Shown here piece after piece: positions 1 through 8,791 of a stretch of 64,000 nucleotides of DNA. Under the pieces are notes generated by a model. That model saw only the letters and a list, made by a program, of their open reading frames with translations, had not been told where the DNA came from and ran no database searches. How positions within the stretch are numbered: position 1 is the first letter of the stretch; every line of letters begins with the position of its first letter. Origin of the DNA: Marinilabiliales bacterium (GTDB lineage: Bacteria; Bacteroidota; Bacteroidia; Bacteroidales; F082); the NCBI GenBank assembly GCA_002869365.1, contig PKTA01000178.1, positions 18,724-82,723 on the forward strand, in the 5' to 3' direction. The position numbers were made by a program, and so were the translations under genes.

Positions 1-1
1 T

Positions 2-496
2 AAATTATATGAAAGTGAGCCTGATGATGCCCTTAAATTAATAGAAAATGTACGACCCGATATTATTTTTATAGAAATTATTATGAAAAATTATTCGGGT
101 TTCAAGATTATAAAGTCAGTATTTAAGATAGGCTTGCAATCTAGTGTAATTTATGTTCATAATTCTGATAAATACGCAATAGAATCCATTAGAAATAATG
201 CTTTTGACTATTTAGTTAAACCAGTTAATATCGATGAGTTAAAAAAATGTTTAAAAAGATTTTTAAACCATAATTACTCAATCGACAATGGTGATGTGCT
301 TGATATAAGCAATTTGTCTAACAGAGAAATCGAAGTACTTAAACAATTAATTAATGGTTTAAGTTCCAAGGAGATAGCCCAGAAACTAAATATAAGTATA
401 AATACGGTTAACTCTCACAGAAGTAATTTATTAAAAAAATGTCGTGTTAAAAATGTTGTTGAACTGATGAATAAATCAAGAAATTTGTTTATTTGA
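2..496 (+). CDS. LuxR/NarL-type response regulator with degenerate receiver (5' partial)
   Basis: The frame is open from base 2, so the gene begins outside the window; the ATG at 83 is internal to the receiver fold. A receiver domain runs to about base 290, followed by a LuxR-type helix-turn-helix (LSNREIEVLKQL ... SSKEIAQKLNISINTVNSH) that should bind DNA. Comparing the visible beta3 strand (PDIIFIEIIM) with ordinary receivers (PDLxxLDxxM), the phospho-acceptor Asp is replaced by Glu. The switch Thr/Ser (xxVTA) is His (YVHN). The conserved Lys of the DYLVKP motif is kept. The protein is therefore probably not regulated by normal phosphorylation. Its partner kinase, if any, is not visible. 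The N-terminal acidic pair lies outside the window. Confidence 0.85.
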   Translation, partial: KLYESEPDDALKLIENVRPDIIFIEIIMKNYSGFKIIKSVFKIGLQSSVIYVHNSDKYAIESIRNNAFDYLVKPVNIDELKKCLKRFLNHNYSIDNGDVLDISNLSNREIEVLKQLINGLSSKEIAQKLNISINTVNSHRSNLLKKCRVKNVVELMNKSRNLFI

Positions 497-574
497 TTTA
501 CTTTTTGTTTAACTTGCATACTTAATTCATTTTGGATATTTTTGACATTTTATAACCATTTTATTTATTAAATT

Positions 575-859
575 ATGGAATTAAATACTCGTTTTATTAA
601 AACTACGCTCATATTAATAACAGTGGGGATTTGGGTAATAGTTTTCCAGAATGCTGGTATTTTTCCGAGTGTTGCGCCGCAAAAAATAACCTCAGATGAT
701 CCCATTGTTGTTACAGGCGAGGTTGATGTAAATAATACTGTCACCGTTAAAGGTCGTGTTAATACAAATATTGAAAGCATTAATGGATATAGTAAATTTT
801 ACAAAGATCCTCGTACTGGTGAGTATTATGTAATTCCTATTACCGACCCATATGAATAA
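575..859 (+). CDS. Small single-pass membrane protein, unknown function
   Basis: This is a 94-residue protein with one N-terminal hydrophobic segment (about residues 9-27, TTLILITVGIWVIVF) and a short polar tail rich in Val/Thr/Asn, consistent with an inner-membrane anchor and a periplasmic tail. Small proteins carrying a similar 'FQNAGI.P' segment after the membrane helix are familiar as hypotheticals, but I cannot name a function. It lies between two LuxR-domain regulators in the same direction, about 80 bases from each, which may mean co-expression. Translation of the opposite strand gives a similar-length frame, but the transmembrane pattern favours this strand. Confidence 0.65.
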   Translation: MELNTRFIKTTLILITVGIWVIVFQNAGIFPSVAPQKITSDDPIVVTGEVDVNNTVTVKGRVNTNIESINGYSKFYKDPRTGEYYVIPITDPYE

Positions 860-934
860 TTTGATTTTTGACTAATTATTGTTAATTCTATTTAGTTACA
901 TTTGTCCTTTATAATAATAATTATATATTATAAA

Positions 935-2710
935 GTGAAAAGGATTATTGTTACGTTTTTAATATTTTCTTGTTCAGTTGCTTTCGCTTTTAGTCAAGAT
1001 TCTGTTAGCCAGATAGATACTTCGTTTTTCAATGAAGATAGTCTGGATAAAGTGTATTATTTCTTTGATTTAGCCAAAAACTTTAAAAATACCAATCTTG
1101 ACCTGGCCGTTTTTTATAATAAAAAAGCCTTAAAACTTGCTAATAGAATAAAATCGCCAGAAGCTTGCGCTCTGACTAATGAATTGATGGGTGAATTATT
1201 CCAAAAGGGTAATAACCTGCAACCTTCCATTAATTATTATTTAATTAGTGCCCGTATTTATGAGAATAATAATAATTTAAAAAAATTAGCTGGTGTTTAT
1301 TCTAAACTTGGAGAACTATACTTTGGAGATAATTTTAATCTCGAGAAATCGCATACCTATTACGATAAAGCTCTTGGGCTTGGAATAAAAACTGATAATA
1401 AAGACTTAATTGCAGAAATTTATAATAGAATAGGAGGGGTGTTTTTCTATCAGGCTAACTACGATGAATCATTGCAATACTACTTAAAGGCTTACGATTT
1501 ATGGGAAACACTAAATAATCAGGAGGGTATTGCAAGATCATTAAACAATATTGGCGAAATTTATCGTAAAAAGAATAACCTGATACTTGCTTATGATTAT
1601 TATAGAAAAAGTTTGGAAATTAATCAAACAATAGGTGCTGTACGTCAAACTGCTGTAAATTATGAAAATATTGGTATGATTAAAAGTGCTGAGGGAAATA
1701 CCGCCGAAGCTTTCGAATACTATCAAAAGAGTTTAAATATATATTCAGAAAATAGTTTTGTTGACGATAAACTTCAAATTCTTATCCTAATGGGTAAGGA
1801 ATACTTGAAAATAAACCTTAACGAAAAAGCATTAAAATATTTTACCGAAGCATATAATGCATCAAAGAAAAATAACGATCTCGACAAACAGGCTGAATCC
1901 TCACTAGGGTTGAGTAATGTGCTGGAAAAAGTTGGAGATTATAAAAATTCTCTTCATTATTACAGAATTCATTCGCAAACTAATGATTCTATTGTAGCTA
2001 AGCAAAAGATTGACCAGATGGCGATAATGCAAATCAATTTCTTGAATGACCTTAACACTAAAGAGTTGGAAATAAAAGAAAATCAAATATCTCTTTATGA
2101 AAAGCAACAACGCATTGATTTAATTAACTTCCGCTTTATGGTTTTTGTGGTTCTTGTTATTATTATTGCGGCAGTATTGATAGTAGTACGACAAAGATTA
2201 CAGGCTAAGGAAGACAAACTGATAAGACATAAAAACCTTGAATTACATAAAACTCAACAAGAATTAATGCAAACAGAGTTGAAAAGTAAAGACAGCGATC
2301 TTGTAAATTTTGCATTACACCTGATTCAAAAGAATAATTTGTTGAGCCACTTAAAAGAAGACTTAAAAAAACTCGCCCAAGAAACTGATGATGAAACATC
2401 AAAGCGCTTGCGAGAATTAATAATGCATCTTAAACAAAGTTTGCAGTTGGATAAAGAAAAGAAAGAATTCCAGAATAAAGTAGACAGAAACTATGCTGAA
2501 TTTTTTTCCAGGCTTAAAAATAAATATCCCTCACTCACAAAAAATGAAGAACGCTTATGTGCCATGCTTAGACTAAACCTAAGTTCAAAAGAAATTGCCT
2601 CTCTTAATAATACTTCTGTAAAAGCAGTGGAAATGGGAAGATACCGACTGCGAAAAAAATGCGGAATTGAAAATAACCAGGAATTATCTGCATTCTTAAA
2701 TATGATTTAA
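935..2710 (+). CDS. TPR-repeat membrane protein with C-terminal LuxR-like helix-turn-helix
   Basis: I place the start at GTG 935, because it begins a clean signal peptide (VKRIIVTFLIFSC ... AFSQ); the frame is also open from TTG 902. The mature part contains about seven tetratricopeptide repeats (for example AEIYNRIGGVFFYQANYDES and ARSLNNIGEIYRKKNN), then a membrane helix near residues 390-410 (FMVFVVLVIIIAAVLIVV). A coiled coil follows, and a C-terminal LuxR-like helix-turn-helix (LTKNEERLCAMLRLNLSSKEIA). This periplasmic-TPR/cytoplasmic-HTH architecture is common in Bacteroidota. It suggests a one-component membrane-tethered regulator that senses something in the periplasm; the ligand is unknown. 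Confidence 0.85.
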   Translation: MKRIIVTFLIFSCSVAFAFSQDSVSQIDTSFFNEDSLDKVYYFFDLAKNFKNTNLDLAVFYNKKALKLANRIKSPEACALTNELMGELFQKGNNLQPSINYYLISARIYENNNNLKKLAGVYSKLGELYFGDNFNLEKSHTYYDKALGLGIKTDNKDLIAEIYNRIGGVFFYQANYDESLQYYLKAYDLWETLNNQEGIARSLNNIGEIYRKKNNLILAYDYYRKSLEINQTIGAVRQTAVNYENIGMIKSAEGNTAEAFEYYQKSLNIYSENSFVDDKLQILILMGKEYLKINLNEKALKYFTEAYNASKKNNDLDKQAESSLGLSNVLEKVGDYKNSLHYYRIHSQTNDSIVAKQKIDQMAIMQINFLNDLNTKELEIKENQISLYEKQQRIDLINFRFMVFVVLVIIIAAVLIVVRQRLQAKEDKLIRHKNLELHKTQQELMQTELKSKDSDLVNFALHLIQKNNLLSHLKEDLKKLAQETDDETSKRLRELIMHLKQSLQLDKEKKEFQNKVDRNYAEFFSRLKNKYPSLTKNEERLCAMLRLNLSSKEIASLNNTSVKAVEMGRYRLRKKCGIENNQELSAFLNMI

Positions 2711-2841
2711 TATACTTGTAGAAGCATATAAAATAACAATTATATTATAATCAATGTATTAGGATTATATATGTAGAGGTCGATAAGTTTTGAAATTCTG
2801 TAAGTATTCATTATGTAGTAGTCTTGTAGAAGTAAATTTAA

Positions 2842-2871
2842 TTGTTAATTAATTCTAAAAATATATGTTTG
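2842..2871 (+). promoter_or_regulatory. Bacteroidota-type promoter of the ECF sigma gene
   Basis: A perfect TAnnTTTG -7 element (TATGTTTG, 2864-2871) lies 19 bases downstream of a TTG -33 element (2842-2844). This matches the housekeeping sigma consensus of Bacteroidota. The predicted transcript would start near 2878, giving a short leader before the ATG at 2899. Confidence 0.6.
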
Positions 2872-2898
2872 TACCGGATTTAACCAAATCGAATAATA

Positions 2899-3486
2899 AT
2901 GAGAGGAAAAGTTACTTTACAACCAGAGGAGTTAATTAAGGGATGCATTCAAGGTAATCGCCAGGCACAGAACAATTTTTACAATAAATATTCATCCTTA
3001 CTATTTGGAATCACTTTGAGATATGCCAAAAACCGTACTGATGCCGAAGATATATTGCAGGAAAGTTTTATTAAAATTTTCAAATATTTAAAAGATTTTC
3101 GGGCTGATGGAGCATTGGAAGGATGGATGCGACGAATCATTGTTACTACCGCATTTAATTTTTATAAAAGAAAATCTCACATAAATAGTAATATTGAACC
3201 CGAACATGTTAGAATTCCTATTACCGGTGATAACGAAGTAGTATCAAAAATGTCGCATGATGAATTATTAGATATTATTAATGGTTTACCAAACGGTTAT
3301 CGCATGGTTTTTAATATGAATACTTTCGAAGGATACTCACATAAGGAGATAGGGGAAATGATGAATATTTCAGTTAATACTTCTAAATCACAACTTTCAA
3401 GAGCAAAATCATCACTTCAGAAAACAATTACTACTTTATTTCAAGTTGAAGAACAAAAGATACACCATTCAATGGTGGCATGTTAA
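2899..3486 (+). CDS. ECF-type RNA polymerase sigma-70 factor
   Basis: The 195-residue protein has the two sigma domains of ECF factors. Region 2 is near residues 20-95, with the core-binding stretch around DAEDILQESFIKIFKYL and a WMRRI segment. Region 4 is near residues 125-180 (LPNGYRMVFNM ... GYSHKEIGEMMNISVNTSKS), a helix-turn-helix that reads the -35 element. Many Bacteroidota ECF factors are followed by an FecR-type anti-sigma factor. None is present here: the next gene, 27 bases on, encodes a secreted T9SS substrate. The sigma factor may be controlled by an unlinked anti-sigma protein or by its own transcription from the promoter just upstream. Confidence 0.92.
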   Translation: MRGKVTLQPEELIKGCIQGNRQAQNNFYNKYSSLLFGITLRYAKNRTDAEDILQESFIKIFKYLKDFRADGALEGWMRRIIVTTAFNFYKRKSHINSNIEPEHVRIPITGDNEVVSKMSHDELLDIINGLPNGYRMVFNMNTFEGYSHKEIGEMMNISVNTSKSQLSRAKSSLQKTITTLFQVEEQKIHHSMVAC

Positions 3487-3513
3487 AATAAAAATTAATT
3501 AAAGCTTTATACT

Positions 3514-5529
3514 ATGAAAAAAATTTACTTATTGGCAATTATGCTTTTTACGGGATTATTAAGTTATTCCCAAATTTTAGTGGAAGAGGACTTCAGTTCT
3601 GGTCAGATGCCGCCAGCTGGATGGACTATTGACGGATACAATAGCCAATGGACTAATGACGACAGCAATATGGCTGGAGGTAATGCTCCTGAAGCACATT
3701 TTCTATACACTAGTTCTGTTGGAGTTTCACGCTTGGTTTCTCCACAAGTTGACTTAACAGGTCAGACGTCGGTTACATTACGTTTCAAACATTATTTCGA
3801 TAATTACAGCGGTACAGATCCAAAAGTTGGCGTTGCAACCCGTTCTGGTGGTGGCGATTGGAATATTGCTTGGGAGGTTGGTCCTACAGGAGATATAGGC
3901 CCCGAAACACAACTTCTGGAAATTGATAATTCCGACGTTGGAGCAGCAGATTTTCAATTTTGCATTTATATCGATGGTGACTTTTATAATATGGATAACT
4001 GGTATATCGACGATATTAACTTATATATACCTTATAATCTTGATGCAGAACTTTCTTCTATTAATTCATCAGTTTACACAAGCGGACCAACTGAAGTTAC
4101 TGGTACTGTTTCTAATTTTAGCCAGAGTTTTATAGTGTCGCTTGATATTAATTGGCAGGTTGCTGATGGTCCGGTAAACGAAACTAGTATTGTTGGCCTT
4201 GCAATTGGAACAGGTGATTCATATGATTTTGTATGTGATCAATTATTCGATTTTCCTATTGGATCTTACGATTTAAATGTTTGGATAGCAGGCGTTAATG
4301 GTGGCGATGACGATTTTGAAGGAAATAACTCTCTCACTAAAACAATAAATGTAGTAAGTAATACTACTGACAGAACCCCTTGTCTTGAAGAGTTTACAAG
4401 TTCAACTTGTGCACCTTGTGCATCATTTAACTCAAGTTTTGTACCTTGGTGTGAAACTAATGCCGATGATATTGCACTTGTTAAATATCAAATGAGTTGG
4501 CCTGGAGCAGGCGATCCTTATTATACTGAAGAAGGTGGTGTTAGAAGAGGTTATTACGGAGTTTCCTGGGTGCCATGGTTAGTTGCTGATGGTAGTCAAA
4601 TTGAAACAAGCATGGCAGATGTAAATAGTTTCTTTAATGAGTCATTAGCTAATCCTTCTTTTGTAAGTTTGGTTAGTTCACATAGCGTCACAGGTACTAC
4701 GATTGACATTAATGCCACTGTTCTCCCTTTTGCTGACTTAACAGGAAGTAAAGTTCATATTATAGTTTTTGAAAATCTTACTACAGGTAATGTTGCTACA
4801 AATGGCGAAACCGAATTCGAAAACGTAATGATGAAAATGGTTCCCAATGCTAATGGAAATTCAGTTGATTTTATTGACCGTGAGCCTGTTACATTTACTG
4901 AGCAAGTTGATCTTGCCGGTACTAATGTTGAGGAATTTGATGATCTTGGTGTTATTATAATTGTTCAGGATTATACCAGTGCTTCCGTTTATCAGTCAGG
5001 ATATAGTTTAGAAAATGCAGTATATTCAACTGAAGCCAGATTAGATGCTGTTAATGTAGATGGTGAAATTATGCCAGATTTCGATTCAGATGTATTCGAA
5101 TATAATATCGAACTTCCTGAGGGTACAACAGAAGTTCCTGCTATTGAAGGAGTTCCTTATGAATCAAATGAAACTGTTGTAGTAGTACCTGCTACTGAAT
5201 TACCTGGAACTACAATAATCGACGTATATGCAGAAGATTTATCTACTCATGTTCGTTATACATTTAATTATACTGTTGCTGTTGGTGTTGATGAGATTGC
5301 TAATTCAAAAATCAAACTTTATCCAAATCCAAGTAACGGACAGTTCTATATAGGTGGACTAGAAGGTGATGCAGATGTAAGTGTTTTCAATGTATCAGGT
5401 AAAAAACTTCATGAGTTCGAAAATATCAATGGCAAAATTGATGTATCCGATTTAGTTAATGGTATATATTTTATTCAAATAACTTCAGAAAAAGGTATTG
5501 TAAGCAAGCGTTTTACAATTAATAAATAA
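3514..5529 (+). CDS. Secreted multidomain protein with Omp28-like domain and T9SS sorting tail
   Basis: The signal peptide is at residues 1-19 (LLAIMLFTGLLSYSQ). A beta-sandwich of the MAM/choice-of-anchor type ends in WYIDDINLYI near residue 170. A CARDB-like module follows to about 285. An Omp28/thioredoxin-like domain carries a CxxC motif (Cys299-Ala-Pro-Cys302). A further beta domain spans about 500-585, and a type A T9SS sorting domain covers about 600-671 (LYPNPSNGQFYI ... GIYFIQI). It should cross the outer membrane through the Por system and be cell-surface attached or released. The exact role is unknown; the CxxC suggests redox or structural disulphide chemistry. It follows the ECF sigma gene by 27 bases and is probably co-transcribed with it. 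Confidence 0.85.
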   Translation: MKKIYLLAIMLFTGLLSYSQILVEEDFSSGQMPPAGWTIDGYNSQWTNDDSNMAGGNAPEAHFLYTSSVGVSRLVSPQVDLTGQTSVTLRFKHYFDNYSGTDPKVGVATRSGGGDWNIAWEVGPTGDIGPETQLLEIDNSDVGAADFQFCIYIDGDFYNMDNWYIDDINLYIPYNLDAELSSINSSVYTSGPTEVTGTVSNFSQSFIVSLDINWQVADGPVNETSIVGLAIGTGDSYDFVCDQLFDFPIGSYDLNVWIAGVNGGDDDFEGNNSLTKTINVVSNTTDRTPCLEEFTSSTCAPCASFNSSFVPWCETNADDIALVKYQMSWPGAGDPYYTEEGGVRRGYYGVSWVPWLVADGSQIETSMADVNSFFNESLANPSFVSLVSSHSVTGTTIDINATVLPFADLTGSKVHIIVFENLTTGNVATNGETEFENVMMKMVPNANGNSVDFIDREPVTFTEQVDLAGTNVEEFDDLGVIIIVQDYTSASVYQSGYSLENAVYSTEARLDAVNVDGEIMPDFDSDVFEYNIELPEGTTEVPAIEGVPYESNETVVVVPATELPGTTIIDVYAEDLSTHVRYTFNYTVAVGVDEIANSKIKLYPNPSNGQFYIGGLEGDADVSVFNVSGKKLHEFENINGKIDVSDLVNGIYFIQITSEKGIVSKRFTINK

Positions 5530-5547
5530 ATTTTTTTTGAGTGTAAT

Positions 5548-5584
5548 AAAAGCCGTCTTGCCATTGGTAAGGCGGCTTTTTTTA
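5548..5584 (+). terminator. Rho-independent terminator
   Basis: A stem of about 14 pairs (AAAGCCGTCTTGCC with GGTAAGGCGGCTTT, two G-T pairs) closes an ATT-type loop and is followed by a T run. It ends the ECF sigma/T9SS cargo transcription unit. Confidence 0.85.
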
Positions 5585-5637
5585 TTAAAATTTGTGAATG
5601 AAAATTTTAAAATGGCTATTATTGCATTAAGATTAGG

Positions 5638-5645
5638 TACTTTTG
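5638..5645 (+). promoter_or_regulatory. Candidate -7 element (TACTTTTG)
   Basis: An exact TAnnTTTG match lies 43 bases before the nucleotidyltransferase ATG. No well-spaced -33 TTG is seen (the nearest is 13 bases away), so the promoter is plausible but incomplete. Confidence 0.45.
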
Positions 5646-5688
5646 CAAAATCTTAAAATCTAATTATTATTAAAATGCTATTTCGTTT

Positions 5689-6585
5689 ATGAAGCCTACT
5701 TTGTTAATATTAGCTGCCGGAATTGGAAGTCGTTATGGGGGAGTAAAACAGATGGATCAAATTGGTCCTTCGGGTGAAAGTATTATTGATTACTCTGTTT
5801 ACGATGCCATTAGGGCCGGTTTTGAAAAAGTTGTGTTTGTTTTGAATCCAAAAATTATCGATGATTTCAAAGATGTTTATGAGAAAAGATTAGAGGGGAA
5901 AATTGAAGCAGAGTACATTTTGCAGGAATTGTCAAATATTCCTGATGGAGTGGATTATAATAAGGATAGAGTTAAACCATGGGGAACAGCCCATGCTGTA
6001 ATGGTGGCTAAGAATTACATTAATGAGCCTTTTGCAGTTATAAATGCCGATGATTTCTACGGGAAAGAAGCTTATAAGGTAATGTCGGATTATCTAAGTC
6101 AACTTAATAACAAATCCACCGACTATTCTATGGTTGGTTACCGACTTAAAAATACATTATCTGAAAATGGAAGTGTTTCACGGGGAATTTGTAGTTTGGA
6201 AAGTGGGGCATTAAGCGATGTGGTGGAAAGAACAAAAATCTATCAGGAAAACTCAAAAATTATTTTTGAAGAAGATGGTAATAAAAATGAAATTTCAGGT
6301 GAATCGATAGTCTCCATGAACTTTTGGGGCTTTTCTCCAAAGTTTTTCGTTCAGATGGAAGAAGATTTTAGGAAATTTATAATCCATAATGCAAATAACC
6401 TCAAGGCTGAGTTTTATATTCCTTTTGTAGTAAATAATTTAATAGTATCAAAAGAAGCAAAAGTAAAAGTGCTTACTAGTGAATCTTCATGGTTTGGAGT
6501 AACTTATAAAGAAGATAAAGAAGAAACAATAAAACGAATAAAAAGTCTTGTTAAAGAAGGAACATATCCTTCAAAACTTTGGTAA
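5689..6585 (+). CDS. Sugar-phosphate nucleotidyltransferase family protein
   Basis: This 298-residue protein opens with the nucleotidyltransferase signature (LLILAAGIGSRYGGVKQMD), in which the G-x-G-x-R loop binds the NTP. A metal-binding Asp follows in INADDFYG. The family transfers NMP to a sugar phosphate, giving an NDP-sugar and pyrophosphate in the cytoplasm. The substrate cannot be told from the sequence. The adjacent genes do not form a recognisable sugar pathway, so specificity stays open. It is preceded by a strong terminator and its own -7 element, so it starts a new transcription unit. The next gene begins 12 bases downstream. Confidence 0.8.
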   Translation: MKPTLLILAAGIGSRYGGVKQMDQIGPSGESIIDYSVYDAIRAGFEKVVFVLNPKIIDDFKDVYEKRLEGKIEAEYILQELSNIPDGVDYNKDRVKPWGTAHAVMVAKNYINEPFAVINADDFYGKEAYKVMSDYLSQLNNKSTDYSMVGYRLKNTLSENGSVSRGICSLESGALSDVVERTKIYQENSKIIFEEDGNKNEISGESIVSMNFWGFSPKFFVQMEEDFRKFIIHNANNLKAEFYIPFVVNNLIVSKEAKVKVLTSESSWFGVTYKEDKEETIKRIKSLVKEGTYPSKLW

Positions 6586-6597
6586 TAAAAAAATAAA

Positions 6598-7572
6598 ATG
6601 AAAACAATAATTTATACAACAGCATTCACTCTTTTATTGATCGTAAGCGGAACTTTAAATGCGCAAATTCGTTCCAAAGGAAGTGACAAAGTTCATACAA
6701 AAGAAAAAAAAGTTGTTAATAGTAACAGAAAAGCCGACCTGGTTTCTTATAAGAACAACATGTTCATTATTGATAATGCCTACAAATCTAATGATACTAA
6801 TAAAGTTATTTTAGGTGTAAATAATATTAAGTTATTGGCAAATAATGAACTCGATCGGGCAAATAATAATCTTATTGATTTATATGCTATCGGTTCAAAA
6901 TCGAATAACATAAGCAAACAAATACAAAATCTGGAGAAAAGAATTAAAATGATGCAACAGCGTTATCGAATTTTCTCACAAGCTAAACTTGATATGGATC
7001 CAACTTCCAAAACTTCTATTAATGCTTACAGATCCATGAAGCAATTTGTTGAGTATATGGAGCAAAATTACAATGAATTTGATTCAGGAAATCAGGACAA
7101 TAATCAAAATAAATCTACACCTGCTGATGTAGATATTAAACTTGACAGAACTGTTGATGGAGGTATGATAAGTTCGAAGTCTTCAAATACCAAGAGTAAT
7201 AGAAATAATGAAATTAAAAATCCAGAGATAAAAAAATATATTGATAAACAAAGGCTTAACATTTCTGGAATTAGTAAGAAATCACGTGAATTAGTTAAGA
7301 GTTTATCTGAAAAAGATTTAGCCGCGGCAAACAAAATTAAGCAAAAGATAACTGTTGATATGCAGAAAACTATGGAGTTCGATAAATCAATGTCGCAGCG
7401 TATCGACAAAGGCGAGTTTAAAGATTTAGAATTAAATAACTCTCAACTTAAAATGACCATCCAAGACGAAGAAAAGTTGATTGAAGAATTTAAAAAATTA
7501 AATTTTCCAAAGGACAACAGTAGAATCATGTCTGTAATAAACGATTTTAACAGACTTAAAAGGTATTTATAG
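6598..7572 (+). CDS. Secreted coiled-coil protein, unknown function
   Basis: The 324-residue product has a signal peptide (residues 1-23, ending LNAQ) and is otherwise Lys/Asn/Asp-rich with long predicted helices, e.g. around NKQIQNLEKRIKMMQQRYR. No catalytic motif is recognisable. It most likely sits in the periplasm. It follows the nucleotidyltransferase by 12 bases and precedes the acyltransferase by 46, so the three may share a transcript. I do not recognise the family. Confidence 0.6.
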   Translation: MKTIIYTTAFTLLLIVSGTLNAQIRSKGSDKVHTKEKKVVNSNRKADLVSYKNNMFIIDNAYKSNDTNKVILGVNNIKLLANNELDRANNNLIDLYAIGSKSNNISKQIQNLEKRIKMMQQRYRIFSQAKLDMDPTSKTSINAYRSMKQFVEYMEQNYNEFDSGNQDNNQNKSTPADVDIKLDRTVDGGMISSKSSNTKSNRNNEIKNPEIKKYIDKQRLNISGISKKSRELVKSLSEKDLAAANKIKQKITVDMQKTMEFDKSMSQRIDKGEFKDLELNNSQLKMTIQDEEKLIEEFKKLNFPKDNSRIMSVINDFNRLKRYL

Positions 7573-7618
7573 CAGATATTCAAATTTCTTTAATATCTTT
7601 ATACTTCAAATTTAATTT

Positions 7619-8749
7619 ATGCAAGAAGATAATTTCGACTTAATAAGGCCTTATAATAATAAGGAAGTGCGTGAAGCAATACCGCGAATTATTAATGATT
7701 CGGGATTTAAACCGATGATGAATTTTCTTTTTGATGAAGATGAACAACGAACTGTTACAGAGGCACTCAAGAGATCCACTAATGTTAAAGACTTTCAGAA
7801 AAACTTTACTCTTCCCTGTATAAAAACTGTTGTTGAAAAAACCTCAGATGAAACTACATGCTCTGGTTTGGATAAATTAAAAAATGATAAATCCTATCTT
7901 TTTATTGCTAACCACAGAGACATTGCATTGGATTCCTCTATTCTTGGAATGCACATGATCAATAATAATTTTACTCCTCCTGCAATGACCTGGGGTAGTA
8001 ACTTAGAATTATCACAGTTTATAGTAGATTTGGGTAAGTGTAATCAAATGATTACTGTTTTCAGAGATGGTAGCCCAAAAGAGATTTTAAGAAACTCAAA
8101 ACGCTTATCCCAGTTTATTAATAATATGATTTCTTCAGGTGAGCGATCAGTATGGATTGCTCAAAGTAAGGGAAGAACAAAAGATGGAAGAGACCATGTT
8201 GATGCCAGTATTCTGAAAATGCTAATACTTTCAGGAGTAAATAATGCAAAACAGGCGCTTAAAAATTTAAATCTTATTCCGGTTACTATATCATATGAAC
8301 TAGAACCTTGCGGTGCTATGAAAGTCAGGGAAGTATTCCTGTCGAAGCAGGAAGGTGCTTATGTGAAAGAAGAAAATGAAGACCTTCAAAGTATTTTAGG
8401 TGGTTTTGTGATGAATAAAGGTCGTATACATGTGGATATTGGCAGACCTATAAATCATTTTATTGACGAATTGGATGATTCACTAACTAATAATGAGACA
8501 GTTAGTGAAGTGGCTTCTATTATCGATAAAGAAACTCATAAGAATTATAAATTGTGGCCAACAAATTATCTGGCATATGATTATCTGGAAAAAACCGACA
8601 GATTCAAAGAATATTACAATGATAAAACCAGAGAAGATCTTGAAACACGCTGCCAGGCAATTTTTTCTATCATAGATGATGATAAGGAAATGCTTAGAAA
8701 TCTGTTTTATCAAATGTATGCAAACCCGGTTTACAGTAAATTAAAATAA
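7619..8749 (+). CDS. Glycerol-phosphate acyltransferase family protein (PlsC-like)
   Basis: The 376-residue protein carries the block typical of 1-acylglycerol-3-phosphate acyltransferases: an NH...D motif (YLFIANHRDIALDSS), a glycerol-phosphate-binding region (FRDGSPKEILRNSKRL) and a VWIAQSKGRTKDG segment equivalent to the EGTR motif. It probably acylates lysophosphatidic acid or a related lipid at the inner membrane. The spacing of the catalytic motif is odd: His is followed by five rather than four residues before Asp. A remote possibility is that the neighbouring polyene genes use it for lipid attachment, but no ACP is present. Confidence 0.75.
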   Translation: MQEDNFDLIRPYNNKEVREAIPRIINDSGFKPMMNFLFDEDEQRTVTEALKRSTNVKDFQKNFTLPCIKTVVEKTSDETTCSGLDKLKNDKSYLFIANHRDIALDSSILGMHMINNNFTPPAMTWGSNLELSQFIVDLGKCNQMITVFRDGSPKEILRNSKRLSQFINNMISSGERSVWIAQSKGRTKDGRDHVDASILKMLILSGVNNAKQALKNLNLIPVTISYELEPCGAMKVREVFLSKQEGAYVKEENEDLQSILGGFVMNKGRIHVDIGRPINHFIDELDDSLTNNETVSEVASIIDKETHKNYKLWPTNYLAYDYLEKTDRFKEYYNDKTREDLETRCQAIFSIIDDDKEMLRNLFYQMYANPVYSKLK

Positions 8750-8791
8750 GGTTTTACAATATTGATCGACTAATGTTTAAAATTTAAGAAC

